Source: LMUY01 sp965198565 (lineage in GTDB: Bacteria > Pseudomonadota > Alphaproteobacteria > Acetobacterales > Acetobacteraceae). From it: 64,000 nucleotides of DNA. The notes beneath the pieces were generated by a model, which did not search any database, was not told the origin of the DNA, and was given only the letters and a program-made list of their open reading frames with translations. A program made the translations under genes and the position numbers. The number at the start of each line of letters is the position of its first letter. The first letter of the stretch is position 1. Where the stretch lies: positions 4,402,001 through 4,466,000 of the forward strand of contig OZ240665.1 in NCBI GenBank assembly GCA_965198565.1, written 5' to 3'. This document shows, piece after piece, positions 51,611-60,860 of the stretch.

Positions 51611-52527
51611 TGCGCCTGGCCTTCATGGGCAGCCCGGGCTTTTCCGTTCCCGCCTTGCGCGCCCTGCACGGCGCCGGGCACGACATCGCCGCCGTCTACA
51701 CCCAGCCGCCCCGTCCGGCCGGCCGTGGGCAAGCGTTGAGCCGCTCGGCCGTGCACGAAGCCGCAGCCGCTTTGGGCCTGGAGGTGCGCCATCCCGCCTC
51801 CCTGAAGCGCGACCCGGCGGCGCTGGCCGACTTCGCCGCCTTGGCGCTCGACGTCGCCGTGGTCGCCGCTTACGGCCTGATCCTGCCCCAAGCCATGCTC
51901 GACGCGCCCCGGCGTGGCTGCCTCAACATCCATGCCAGCCTGCTGCCCCGTTGGCGCGGCGCCGCCCCCATCCAGGCCGCCATCCTCGCCGGCGACGCGG
52001 AAAGCGGCATCACCATCATGCAGATGGACGCCGGGCTCGACACCGGCCCCATGCTCCTGCGCGCCGCCGTGCCGATCCGCCCCCGCGGCACCGCCGCTGA
52101 GTTGCACGACGCCCTGTCCGCCCTCGGCGCCGAGGAGGTCCTGCGCGCGCTCGAGCAATGGCCCGCCCCGACGCCCCAGCCCGCCACGGGCGCCAGCTAC
52201 GCCGCCAAGCTCTCCCGCGCCGACGGCGAGCTGGACTGGCACCGTCCGGCCGAGGCGCTGGACCGGCAGGTGCGCGCGCTCAACCCCTGGCCGGGCACCT
52301 GGTGCCGCTTCGGCGGCGAGGTGCTGAAGGTCCTGGCGGCCGAGCCCGCCCCCGGCGCTGGCGAACCCGGTATCGTGCTCGGCGGCTTCGTCGTCGCCTG
52401 CGGTGCGGGCGCGTTGCGGCTGCTGCGGGTCCAGCGCGCCGGCCGGGCGCCGATGCCGGCCGAGGACTTCCTGCGCGGCACGCCCGTGGCCGCCGGAACC
52501 CGGCTCGGGGCAACTTCGGCGGCGTGA
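51610..52527 (+). CDS. fmt: Methionyl-tRNA formyltransferase
   Basis: Formylates initiator Met-tRNA with 10-formyl-tetrahydrofolate, 305 residues from ATG 51610. Markers are LAFMGSPGFSVPALRALHGA, TQPPRPAGRGQALSRSAVHE, AYGLILPQAMLDAPRRGCLN, NIHASLLPRWRGAAPIQAAI (catalytic Asn/His) and MDAGLDTGPMLLR (Asp). The C-terminal OB-like domain is complete (RALNPWPGTWCRFGGEVLKV). Confidence 0.97.
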   Translation: MRLAFMGSPGFSVPALRALHGAGHDIAAVYTQPPRPAGRGQALSRSAVHEAAAALGLEVRHPASLKRDPAALADFAALALDVAVVAAYGLILPQAMLDAPRRGCLNIHASLLPRWRGAAPIQAAILAGDAESGITIMQMDAGLDTGPMLLRAAVPIRPRGTAAELHDALSALGAEEVLRALEQWPAPTPQPATGASYAAKLSRADGELDWHRPAEALDRQVRALNPWPGTWCRFGGEVLKVLAAEPAPGAGEPGIVLGGFVVACGAGALRLLRVQRAGRAPMPAEDFLRGTPVAAGTRLGATSAA

Positions 52528-53291
52528 CCCGGCCCATCGCCCTCCTCTTAGAGTACGAGGGCACCTGTTTCGCCGGCTGGCAGCAGCAGGAGTCCGGCAT
52601 CCTCACCGTGCAGCAGGTGCTGGAGACCGCGGCCTTCAAGCTCGGCGGCGCCCCCGCCGCAAGCATCGCGGCCGGGCGCACCGACGCCGGGGTGCATGCC
52701 GCCGGCCAGGTCGCCATGCTGCCCCTCCCCGGCCACCTCGAGCCGGAGCGCATCCGCGAGGCGCTGAACTTCCACATGAAGCCGCACCCGGTGGTGGTGC
52801 TGCGCGCGGCCGTGGCGCCCGAAGGCTGGAACCCGCGCTTCTCCGCCGTCCGCCGCTGCTACGAATACCGCATCCTGAACCGCCGCCCCCGTCCCGCTTT
52901 GGACGCAGGCCGCGTGTGGCACCTGCCCCACCCGCTCGACGCCGAGGCGATGGCCGCCGCAGCCCGCCACCTGCTCGGCCGCCACGACTTTACCTCGTTT
53001 CGCGCTGCGGCCTGCCAGGCCAACAGCCCCTTGCGCACGCTGGACCGGCTCGACGTGGTGCGCGAGGGCGACGTCGTCCGCATCCTCGCCGAGGCACGCT
53101 CGTTCCTGCACCACCAGGTCCGCAACATGGTCGGCACCCTGGCGCAGGTGGGCAGCGGGCGGTGGCCGCCGGACAAGGTGGCCGGGGCGCTCGCCGCCCG
53201 CGACCGCGCCGCGGCGGGGCCAACAGCGCCGGCCGCCGGGCTCTGCCTCATGTCGGTGCACTACGAGGGCGACGCTCCATTCACAAGGTAA
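52524..53291 (+). CDS. truA: tRNA pseudouridine(38-40) synthase
   Basis: 255 residues from GTG 52524, overlapping the fmt stop. LLLEYEGTCFAGWQQQESGI and AAGRTDAGVHAAGQVAML carry the catalytic Asp near residue 54. Then NPRFSAVRRCYEYRILNR, HDFTSFRAAACQANSPLRTL and FLHHQVRNMVGTLAQVGSGR follow. It modifies the anticodon stem-loop of many tRNAs. Its last 31 bases overlap a convergent membrane-protein gene. Confidence 0.97.
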   Translation: MTRPIALLLEYEGTCFAGWQQQESGILTVQQVLETAAFKLGGAPAASIAAGRTDAGVHAAGQVAMLPLPGHLEPERIREALNFHMKPHPVVVLRAAVAPEGWNPRFSAVRRCYEYRILNRRPRPALDAGRVWHLPHPLDAEAMAAAARHLLGRHDFTSFRAAACQANSPLRTLDRLDVVREGDVVRILAEARSFLHHQVRNMVGTLAQVGSGRWPPDKVAGALAARDRAAAGPTAPAAGLCLMSVHYEGDAPFTR

Positions 53292-53854
53292 TCAATGACT
53301 TGCGGCAGGATGATCAACGCGCCTGTGAGGAAGTTCACCGCGGCCACCAGGCCGATCGCCCGCCAGGCCGAGATTCGCAGCGCGTGCCGGGCCAGGAACC
53401 AGTTCAGCCATAGCCCATAGGCAAAGGTCGCCAACACGGCAGCCATCTCGGCGGCGTCGCCGCTCAGCCCGCCCGCCATCAGCAGCGTCATCAGCATCAG
53501 CATGCCGATCAGCACGATGGGAGCGGCCCATTGGCACCAGCAGAAGGCGGCGGCGAACCGGGGCCACTCCGCCGCCCGCCCCAGCCATCGCGCCGCCTCG
53601 AACGAGAGCACCAGCGGCGCCAGCAGGCCGACCGAGATCGCCGCCACGTTGGTCAGCGCGCTCAGCCCGCCGCCCGCCACGCCCAGGAAGGCGCCCACGA
53701 TGAGAAACGCCGCGATCGGCGCCAGCGCCGCCAGCACCGCCTCGGGCGAGGCGCCGAATTGCCCCATCCCCTCCGCCCGGCCGCGCACCACCAGCAAGAT
53801 GCCGCGCAGCACGTTGCGCGGCGGATCGGCCCGGCGCGGACCCGGCGCCATCAC
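53261..53854 (-). CDS. YIP1-like multi-spanning membrane protein
   Basis: 197 residues with about five membrane helices: AALAPIAAFLIVGAFLGVAG, then LTNVAAISVGLLAPLVLSFE, WAAPIVLIGMLMLMTLLMAG, and IGLVAAVNFLTGALIILPQV. It begins with a basic amphipathic segment (RRADPPRNVLRGILLVVRGR). The arrangement resembles YIP1-type bacterial proteins of unknown function. Several possible starts (two adjacent ATGs). It overlaps the end of truA by 31 bases on the opposite strand. Confidence 0.7.
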   Translation of the reverse strand: MMAPGPRRADPPRNVLRGILLVVRGRAEGMGQFGASPEAVLAALAPIAAFLIVGAFLGVAGGGLSALTNVAAISVGLLAPLVLSFEAARWLGRAAEWPRFAAAFCWCQWAAPIVLIGMLMLMTLLMAGGLSGDAAEMAAVLATFAYGLWLNWFLARHALRISAWRAIGLVAAVNFLTGALIILPQVIDYLVNGASPS

Positions 53855-53895
53855 GCAGAGGCACCATGCGGTTGAGATCGCGGCCTGCGCATGCC

Positions 53896-54732
53896 CTACT
53901 CGCGCAGCAACTCGTTAATCGACGTCTTCGCCCGCGTCTGCGCATCCACCCGCTTCACGATCACCGCGCAATACAGCGACGGGCCCGGAGACCCGTCCGG
54001 CAGCGGGCGGCCAGGCATGGTGCCCGGCACCACGACGGAGAACGGTGGCACCCGGCCGATGAACACCTCGCCAGTCGCGCGATCGACGATGCGGGTGGAC
54101 GCGCTGAGGAACACCCCCATGGACAGCACACTGCCTCGCCCGACGATGACGCCCTCCACCACCTCGGACCGCGCGCCGATGAAGCAGTCGTCCTCGATCA
54201 CCACCGGGCTGGCCTGCAGCGGCTCGAGCACGCCGCCGATGCCCGCGCCGCCCGAAAGGTGGCAGCGCTGCCCGATCTGCGCGCAGGAACCGACCGTGGC
54301 CCAGGTGTCGACCATGGTATTGGCGCCGACATGGGCGCCGACATTGACGAAGCTCGGCATCAGCACGACGCCCGGCGCGATGTAGGCGGAGCGGCGCACC
54401 ACCGCGCCCGGCACCAGCCGAAAACCAGCCTCGCGGAAGCGGTTGGCGCCCCAGCCCGCCGTCTTCAGCGGCACCTTGTCCCAGGCGCCGCCCTCCATAG
54501 CCGCGGAGTCGGTGAGCCGGAACGACAGCAGAACCGCCTTTTTCAGCCATTCCTGCACCGCCCAGCCGCCAGGCGCGTCCGCATCGGGGCGCGCGACCCG
54601 GGCTTGCCCGGCGTCCAACGCCTCCAGCGCCGCCTCCACCGCGTCGCGCGCCTCGCCCCCCGTGGCGGCGGACAGCGTCTCACGCCGCTCCCATAGCTCG
54701 TCGATGCGCTGCTGCAGGCTGGTCATGTCCAT
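53896..54732 (-). CDS. dapD: 2,3,4,5-tetrahydropyridine-2,6-dicarboxylate N-succinyltransferase
   Basis: Succinyl-CoA-dependent step of lysine/diaminopimelate synthesis, 278 residues from ATG 54732 (ATG 54726 is two codons later). The N-terminal helical domain (SLQQRIDELWERRETLSAAT) is followed by a left-handed beta-helix: RRSAYIAPGVVLMPSFVNVG, AHVGANTMVDTWATVGSCAQ, GQRCHLSGGAGIGGVLEPLQ, VIEDDCFIGARSEVVEGVIV, and GRVPPFSVVVPGTMPGRPLP. This is the standard proteobacterial DapD pattern. dapE is not adjacent. Confidence 0.97.
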   Translation of the reverse strand: MDMTSLQQRIDELWERRETLSAATGGEARDAVEAALEALDAGQARVARPDADAPGGWAVQEWLKKAVLLSFRLTDSAAMEGGAWDKVPLKTAGWGANRFREAGFRLVPGAVVRRSAYIAPGVVLMPSFVNVGAHVGANTMVDTWATVGSCAQIGQRCHLSGGAGIGGVLEPLQASPVVIEDDCFIGARSEVVEGVIVGRGSVLSMGVFLSASTRIVDRATGEVFIGRVPPFSVVVPGTMPGRPLPDGSPGPSLYCAVIVKRVDAQTRAKTSINELLRE

Positions 54733-54901
54733 CGCGAGGCAACCTTCGTCTGGCGGTCGGCGCCGGACCATGCGCAGGCGCCCCAAGACGTGTCAAACCT
54801 GCCGACATGGCCGCAGATCGAGCGCCCTGAACGCCGTCACTAACCCCCTTTTAACCTCCCCCCGCTATGACAGAGGAGTAACGAGCGAGGCGGATCACTG
54901 G

Positions 54902-56320
54902 ATGAACGAGTCGGCAGCATGCCTGGTCGGCCCTGAAGGGAGCTCGCAAGGCGCGGCGCTGGAGGCGCATGGCGGCGCTGACCTGCTACGGGCTGCCCTG
55001 CTGGACAGCCGGCAGCGTTGGCGCGATCTGGTCTCTCTCGCGGCGGATTTCGCGTTCGAGACGGATGCGGAGGGCCGGCTCGTGTTCCTATCCCCCGAGG
55101 TGATCCTGGGCTGGCCAGCGGGTGCGCTGCTGGGCCAGCCGGCAAGCCTGTTGCTGGTTGCCCCGGTGGACGGGCTGAATCCTTTCGCCCTCGCCCCCGC
55201 GTTCCGCAATCGCCGCGCCCGTTTGCGGCAGGCGGACGGCGAGATCGCCTGCTTGAACTTCTCCGCAGCGCCGCTGCTGGACGGCACCACGCCGTGCGGG
55301 ATGCGCGGCGTGGCGCAGAACGTCACCGCGAGTGACATCGAGGAGGAGCGGTCAGCGGCGGCGCTGCGCCGGGCCAGCGTGCTCGAGCATATTCTCTGGC
55401 AAATGCGGCAGGAGGTGCTGGCGCCGCGCATGATGCAGGCCGTGCTGGACGGTCTGGTCGCCGCCCTGGGCTGCTCCGGCGCGGTGGTGGTCAACCTCTT
55501 GGCCGGGCCGCATCCCGGGTCGGTGCTGCACGGGGTCGGCACGCAGCCCGGCACCGTCCTGCGCAAGATGGTCGAGTGCCTGCAGGAGGAAACGCCCGAT
55601 CCGGTCACCGCGATCGATGAGGCTGGTTTCCTGATCCTCGCCTGCCCCAGCTACACCCGCTTTGGCGAGCGCACCGGCCTGGCCGTGTGGCGGGAGCCCG
55701 GCACGATGGCGTGGACGGATGATGACTCCACCCTGGCGTCCTCGGTCGGCGCCATCGTCCGTGTCGTGCTGGAGCACGAGGCGATCCAGCGCGAACTGGC
55801 CCGCCAAGCCCGGACGGATCCGCTCACCGGCCTGCTCAATCGCCGCTCCTTCCTCGAGGAGGTATATCGCCGCATCGACCGGTTGGACCGCGAGGCCCTG
55901 CCCGGCACGCTGATGTACGTCGACCTCGACAACTTCAAACGGCTCAACGACTGTTGCGGCCACGAAACCGGGGACGAAGCGCTGGTGCTGACCGCCGGCC
56001 TGCTGCGCAACCTGGTGCGGCCGAGCGACCTGGTGGCGCGGCTGGGCGGCGACGAATTCGCCATCTGGCTCGACGGGTCGGACGAGATGACCGCGGCCGA
56101 GCGTGCCGAACGTCTCCGACTCGATGCGCCGGCCGCCTTCGCCCAGAGCATGCCGCCGGGTGCGCCGCCGCTTTCCACCTCCATCGGCATCGCCTCGCGC
56201 AACCCGCACATCTCCGAAGGGCTCGAGGAGGTGATGCGCCGGGCCGATCAGGCGATGTACGAGGTCAAGCGGTCCGGCCGTGGGCACTGGCGCGTCGCCC
56301 GCGATCCGCTTTTGCCGTAG
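54902..56320 (+). CDS. PAS-GGDEF diguanylate cyclase
   Basis: 472 residues from ATG 54902. A PAS-like sensor (WRDLVSLAADFAFETDAEGR, LVFLSPEVILGWPAGALLG) spans about 40-140, a GAF-like middle segment (LGCSGAVVVNLLAGPHPGSV) spans about 170-290, and the GGDEF domain begins near 303 (ARTDPLTGLLNRRSF). The catalytic motif RLGGDEFAIW is at 382-386, and the inhibitory I-site RPSD lies five residues before it, at 373-376. It should make c-di-GMP with product feedback. It is followed after seven bases by the DUF2336 gene, probably cotranscribed. Confidence 0.93.
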   Translation: MNESAACLVGPEGSSQGAALEAHGGADLLRAALLDSRQRWRDLVSLAADFAFETDAEGRLVFLSPEVILGWPAGALLGQPASLLLVAPVDGLNPFALAPAFRNRRARLRQADGEIACLNFSAAPLLDGTTPCGMRGVAQNVTASDIEEERSAAALRRASVLEHILWQMRQEVLAPRMMQAVLDGLVAALGCSGAVVVNLLAGPHPGSVLHGVGTQPGTVLRKMVECLQEETPDPVTAIDEAGFLILACPSYTRFGERTGLAVWREPGTMAWTDDDSTLASSVGAIVRVVLEHEAIQRELARQARTDPLTGLLNRRSFLEEVYRRIDRLDREALPGTLMYVDLDNFKRLNDCCGHETGDEALVLTAGLLRNLVRPSDLVARLGGDEFAIWLDGSDEMTAAERAERLRLDAPAAFAQSMPPGAPPLSTSIGIASRNPHISEGLEEVMRRADQAMYEVKRSGRGHWRVARDPLLP

Positions 56321-56327
56321 GTGGACG

Positions 56328-57539
56328 ATGGGAGCCAAGCCAATCGACACCCTGCCGATCGACCTGCATACACGGGTGAAGCTTGCCGCCAATGCGGCGA
56401 CACCGTGCGAGGTGCTGGCGTTCCTCGTCCGGGACAATGACGTCCCGGTGCGTGCGGCGCTGGCGCTGAACCCATCGCTCCCACCGGCAGCCAACATGAA
56501 ACTCGCGCACGATGGTGACGAACGGGTGCGCCTCTTGCTCGCCCGCAAGATTGCCGGCGCCCTGCCCGGTCTCTCCGCGATCGAGGGCGAGGAAGTGCGC
56601 GAGCGCACCTTGCAAGTGCTGTCCGCCCTCATCCACGACGAGGCCGCTCGCATCCGTGCCGCGATCGCCGCAGTGGCAGCCGAACTGCCGAACATTCCGC
56701 GTGAGGTGGCCCTGCACTTGGCTGCCGACGCCGAGGTATCGGTCAGTGAGCCGATGCTGCGCCTGTCCCCACTGCTATCGGCGGCCGATTTGCTCGGGCT
56801 GCTGGCGACGCCGCCGCATTGCGAAACCATCCGCGCCATCGCATGCCGGCCCAACCTGCCGGAATCTGTCTCCGACGCGATTGCCGCCACGGTCGACAGC
56901 GCCGCGATCCGCTCGCTGCTGATGAACCGGTCCGCCGCCATTCGGGAAAGCACGCTGGACGCGCTGGTGGCGCGCGCCGGCGAGGAGCCGACCTGGCATG
57001 CCCCGCTGGTCGCACGCCCTCGCCTGCCGGATCACGCCGCCCGCGCCCTGTCCGAGATCGTGACCGGCCAAGTGCTGAAGGACCTCGCCGCCCGAACCGA
57101 CCTCGGCGCCGAGGCGCTCGCCGCCATCCGGGAGCGGCTTGTCCTGCAATTGGCCAAGGTCGCCCCCGTGTTGCCCCGCCCCCCCGACGACGCGCTGCTC
57201 GAGACCGCACGGCAACTGGACGCCACCGGCAAGCTCACCGAGGATTTACTGCTGACCTGCCTGCGCGGCGGTGACCTGCGCAAGGCCAGCGCCTTCCTGG
57301 CGGTGGCGGCCGGGGTCGCGATCGAAGCCGTCGACCGGGCTGCATCGCTGCGGAGCGCCAAGGCGCTGGTCAGCCTGGTTTGGAAAGCGGGGTTCAGCTT
57401 GCGCGTGGCGGGCCCGGTGCAGACCTTGCTGGGGCAGGTTTCGCCCCGCGCTCTGCTGGTCGGCACCGGCGAGAACTACCCGCTCTCGGTCGACGAAATG
57501 ACCTGGCAGCTCGACTTCCTTGGCTGCAACGCGCGCTAA
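56328..57539 (+). CDS. DUF2336 family protein
   Basis: 403 residues from ATG 56328. A repeated helical architecture of HEAT-like character: LHTRVKLAANAATPCEVLAF, VRDNDVPVRAALALNPSLPP, HDGDERVRLLLARKIAGALP, AAELPNIPREVALHLAADAE, and ARPRLPDHAARALSEIVTGQ. This is the alphaproteobacterial DUF2336 layout, often linked to motility or c-di-GMP output (recall). It is directly downstream of the diguanylate cyclase, making it a plausible partner or effector. No catalytic motif. Confidence 0.83.
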   Translation: MGAKPIDTLPIDLHTRVKLAANAATPCEVLAFLVRDNDVPVRAALALNPSLPPAANMKLAHDGDERVRLLLARKIAGALPGLSAIEGEEVRERTLQVLSALIHDEAARIRAAIAAVAAELPNIPREVALHLAADAEVSVSEPMLRLSPLLSAADLLGLLATPPHCETIRAIACRPNLPESVSDAIAATVDSAAIRSLLMNRSAAIRESTLDALVARAGEEPTWHAPLVARPRLPDHAARALSEIVTGQVLKDLAARTDLGAEALAAIRERLVLQLAKVAPVLPRPPDDALLETARQLDATGKLTEDLLLTCLRGGDLRKASAFLAVAAGVAIEAVDRAASLRSAKALVSLVWKAGFSLRVAGPVQTLLGQVSPRALLVGTGENYPLSVDEMTWQLDFLGCNAR

Positions 57540-57724
57540 ACCATGACCGGCTCAGAGACAGTCGCCGGTCATGGTCTCGCTGTCGGTGTGACCAGCACCT
57601 TTACCGGTCAGGTGACCACACCTGATCCGGTGATCCTCTTAAGCGTCGGGTCAGCGGGCGCCCCTTGGCGAATGACGGGCTGTAGGCAGATACTGGCAGC
57701 AACGAAACTGCCAGGAACCGCTCC

Positions 57725-60037
57725 ATGACCAAGTTCGGCCTCGCTCAGCCCGTCCGCCGCGTGGAGGATCCTCGCCTGCTCACCGGGGCTGGCCGATACA
57801 CCGACGATATCGCCCTGCCCGGCATGCTCTGGGCCGCGGTGCTGCGCTCGCCCCATGCCGCGGCCAAGCTCGGCGCCATCGATACCGCGGCAGCCCTGGC
57901 GGTTCCGGGCGTGCTGGCTGCCTACACCGCGGCCGACCTGAAGGCGGACGGCATCGGCGGCTTGCCATGCGCCATTCCGCTGAAGAACCGCGATGGGTCA
58001 CCCCGTTTCGATCCGCCGCACCCGGTGTTGGCCGAGGGCGTGGTCCGCCACGTTGGCGACCCGGTGGCCTTCGTCGTGGCCGACACCCAGAAGGCCGCGC
58101 GCGATGGCGCCGAGGCGATCACGGTCGATTACGACGTGCTGCCCTCCGTGACCGACCTTGCCGCCGCCATGGATGCCGGCGAGCCCTCCGTCTGGCCGGA
58201 GGCCGCGAGCAACATCTGCTTCGACTGGGAGGTCGGCGACCAGGCCAAGACCGACGCGCTGTTCGCCGCCGCCGCCCACGTGACCCGGCTCACGGTGGTG
58301 AACAACCGCGTGGTGGTGAACAGCATGGAGGCGCGTGCCGCGCTGGCCAGCTACGAGGACGGCCGCTGGACCCTGTATGCCAACACCCAAGGCGGCTGGG
58401 TGCTGAAGTCGTTGCTCGGCAAGGCCGTGTTCAACGTGCCGGAAGAGCAGTTCCGGGTTATCACGCCCGATGTGGGCGGCGGCTTCGGCATGAAGCTGTT
58501 CCTCTACGCCGAGCATGCGCTCACCTGCTACGCCGCCCGCAAGCTCGGCCGCCCGGTGAAGTGGGTAAGCGAGCGGTCCGAGGCGTTCCTGTGCGACACG
58601 CAGGGCCGCGACAACATCACCCAAACCGAGTTGGCGCTCGATGGCGAGGGCCGTTTCCTCGCGCTGCGCACCCGCAACGTGGCCAATATGGGCGCCTACC
58701 TCTCCACCTTCGCGCCCTTCATCCCGACCATGGCAGGCACCAAGGTGCTGGCCAGCGTGTATGGCTTCCAGGCGATCTACGCCAACGTGCTGGGGGTGTT
58801 CACCAACACCGTCCCGGTGGACGCCTATCGCGGCGCCGGCCGGCCCGAGAGCAACTACGTGGTCGAGCGCGTGATCGACGCCGCGGCGGCCGAGTTGGGC
58901 ATGGATCGGGTGGCGATCCGCAAGCTCAACATGGTCAAGCCAGACGCCATGCCGTACCGCACGGCGATGAACCAGCTCTACGACAGCGGCGACTTCGAGC
59001 GCGTGCTGAACGCTGCCCTGGAGAAGATGGACTGGGCCGGGTTCGAGGGCCGCCGGGCCGCAAGCACCGCGCGGGGCAAGAAGCGCGGCATCGGCATGTC
59101 GTATTATCTCGAGGCCACCGGCGGCGCGCCGACCGAGCGGGCCGAAATCCGCTTCGTCGACGATGGCTTTGTCGACGTCTATGTCGGCACCCAGTCCAGC
59201 GGGCAGGGCCACGAGACGGCGTATGTCATGCTGATCGCCGACCAGTTGGGGGTGGACGGCGACAAGGTGCGCATCCGGCAGGGCGACACCGACACCATCC
59301 CGACCGGCGGCGGCACCGGCGGGGCGCGCAGCCTGTATTCCGAGGGCCAGGCGATCCTGGTGACGGCGGCGACCGTGATCGAGAAGGGCAAGCAGGCTGC
59401 CTCCGAGGCGCTCGAGGCGGCGGTGGCCGACATCGAGTTCACCAATGGCCGCTTCTCCATCGTCGGCACCGACCGCGGCATGGACATCATCAGCCTGGCC
59501 ACCGCCCAGCGGGAACGCGCCGCGCGCGGCGAAGCGGCCACGATGCTGGACGCCGCCGAGGTGGCGCAGATCGACAGCCACACCTTCCCCAATGGTTGCC
59601 ACATGGCCGAGGTGGAGATCGACCCGGACACCGGCATGGTTGCGGTACTGCGCTACATCGTCTGCGACGACGTGGGCAAGGCGGTCAACCCGATGATCGT
59701 GCGCGGCCAGGTGCATGGCGGCGTGGCGCAAGGCTTTGGCCAGGCGGTGCTGGAGCGGACGGCCTATGACAAGACGTCGGGCCAACTCCTCTCGGGCAGC
59801 TTGATGGACTACGCCCTGCCCCGCGCGGCCGACTTGCCGGACATCGAGGTGGACTTGATCGAGGTCCCCTGCACCAGCAACCCGCTGGGCGTAAAGGGCG
59901 CCGGCGAGGCAGGCGCGGTGGGCAGCCCGCCGGCGGTGATCAACGCGATCGTCGACGCGCTGTCGAGCGCCGGAGTGAAGTCGATCGACATGCCGGCCAC
60001 TCCGGAAAAGGTGTGGCAGGCGCTCCAGGCGGCGTAA
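57725..60037 (+). CDS. Molybdopterin-binding subunit of a xanthine/aldehyde/CO dehydrogenase family enzyme (CoxL-like)
   Basis: A 770-residue large subunit. The N-terminal CO_deh hammerhead is VRRVEDPRLLTGAGRYTDDI, then LRSPHAAAKL. The molybdenum-cofactor domains have TPDVGGGFGMKLFLYAEH, VPVDAYRGAGRPESNYVVER, GTQSSGQGHETAYVMLIADQ, RQGDTDTIPTGGGTGGARSL, and a C-terminal GVKGAGEAGAVGSPPAVINA carrying the catalytic Glu. The AYRGAGRPE loop is that of aldehyde/hydroxylase-type members, not the Se/Cu CO dehydrogenase loop. No CoxM or CoxS genes flank it, so partner subunits must be encoded elsewhere. The substrate is unknown. Confidence 0.92.
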   Translation: MTKFGLAQPVRRVEDPRLLTGAGRYTDDIALPGMLWAAVLRSPHAAAKLGAIDTAAALAVPGVLAAYTAADLKADGIGGLPCAIPLKNRDGSPRFDPPHPVLAEGVVRHVGDPVAFVVADTQKAARDGAEAITVDYDVLPSVTDLAAAMDAGEPSVWPEAASNICFDWEVGDQAKTDALFAAAAHVTRLTVVNNRVVVNSMEARAALASYEDGRWTLYANTQGGWVLKSLLGKAVFNVPEEQFRVITPDVGGGFGMKLFLYAEHALTCYAARKLGRPVKWVSERSEAFLCDTQGRDNITQTELALDGEGRFLALRTRNVANMGAYLSTFAPFIPTMAGTKVLASVYGFQAIYANVLGVFTNTVPVDAYRGAGRPESNYVVERVIDAAAAELGMDRVAIRKLNMVKPDAMPYRTAMNQLYDSGDFERVLNAALEKMDWAGFEGRRAASTARGKKRGIGMSYYLEATGGAPTERAEIRFVDDGFVDVYVGTQSSGQGHETAYVMLIADQLGVDGDKVRIRQGDTDTIPTGGGTGGARSLYSEGQAILVTAATVIEKGKQAASEALEAAVADIEFTNGRFSIVGTDRGMDIISLATAQRERAARGEAATMLDAAEVAQIDSHTFPNGCHMAEVEIDPDTGMVAVLRYIVCDDVGKAVNPMIVRGQVHGGVAQGFGQAVLERTAYDKTSGQLLSGSLMDYALPRAADLPDIEVDLIEVPCTSNPLGVKGAGEAGAVGSPPAVINAIVDALSSAGVKSIDMPATPEKVWQALQAA

Positions 60038-60044
60038 TCTATCG

Positions 60045-60074
60045 GGGCCCTCTCCCGCTGGCGGGAGAGGGAGC
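60045..60074 (+). repeat. REP-like element, truncated
   Basis: GGGCCCTCTCCCGCTGGCGG then GAGAGGGAGC: palindrome only, without the GGGGTGAGGG tail. It lies between convergent CoxL-like and hydrolase genes. Confidence 0.8.
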
Positions 60075-60086
60075 TGTCTAGATGAT

Positions 60087-60860
60087 CTAGCCGGCCAAAC
60101 ACCCAGTCCGCTGCACAAACGCCGCCATCGCCGCCGTCACCTGCTCGGGCGCGTCGATCTGCGGGAAATGGCTGAGCCCGGTCAGCCGGACGAGTTCTAC
60201 CTCGCTCATGACCGTCTCCCTCACCAGCCCCAGCCAGGACGGCATCTCGTCCGCCTCGATCGCACGGCGAGGTTGGCCCGGCTCCCTCACCGTCGACTGC
60301 ATGACCAACACTGGCACCTGAACCGCCTGTAGCGCGGATACCGCCTCCGCGGCGTCCCAGCGCGTGAGGTTCGCCACCAAGTCCTCGATGAACACCGGGT
60401 CCATGCGTTCGATCCGGCCAAGCGCCATCGCTTGGAACCGCGCCGGTGTCGCCGCACTGAACATGTCCTGGAAGTCCACCCGCAGCATCGCGATGTTGTC
60501 CGCGGTGGCGCGGCTGCGATACTCGCGCACGGCCGCCTCCGCGTCGCCCGTAACGCGCTGGCCGCCCTCCAGTAGCACCAGGCTGGCGACGCCAGCGGGC
60601 ATGCGCCGGGCCGCTTCCAGCGCGATGCGGCAGCCCAAGCTGTGCCCGGCGAGGATGGTCGGGGTGGCCGGCGCATCCTGCCGCAAGCGGTTGACGAACT
60701 CCGCCATGCTCTCGATCGACGGCTCACCCTCCGCAGCAGCGGAGCCATGGCCCGGCAAGTCCGGCGCGATCAGCTCGGCCTGGCCGGCAAAGTCGGCCAC
60801 CTGGGCAGACCAGTCTCCGCCGCTGCAGCACAGGCCGTGGATGAAGATGATCCGCGGCAT
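60087..60860 (-). CDS. Alpha/beta hydrolase
   Basis: 257 residues from ATG 60860. RIIFIHGLCCSGGDWSAQV gives the oxyanion region, ILAGHSLGCRIALEAARRMP carries the nucleophile Ser in GHSLG, Asp is expected in the strand near VPVLVMQSTVREPG, and the late His is in GLSHFPQIDAPEQV. It is a soluble esterase or C-C hydrolase of unknown substrate. Its start overlaps the stop of the M20 peptidase gene by one base (TGATG), so the pair is an operon and may act on the same compound. Confidence 0.88.
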   Translation of the reverse strand: MPRIIFIHGLCCSGGDWSAQVADFAGQAELIAPDLPGHGSAAAEGEPSIESMAEFVNRLRQDAPATPTILAGHSLGCRIALEAARRMPAGVASLVLLEGGQRVTGDAEAAVREYRSRATADNIAMLRVDFQDMFSAATPARFQAMALGRIERMDPVFIEDLVANLTRWDAAEAVSALQAVQVPVLVMQSTVREPGQPRRAIEADEMPSWLGLVRETVMSEVELVRLTGLSHFPQIDAPEQVTAAMAAFVQRTGCLAG

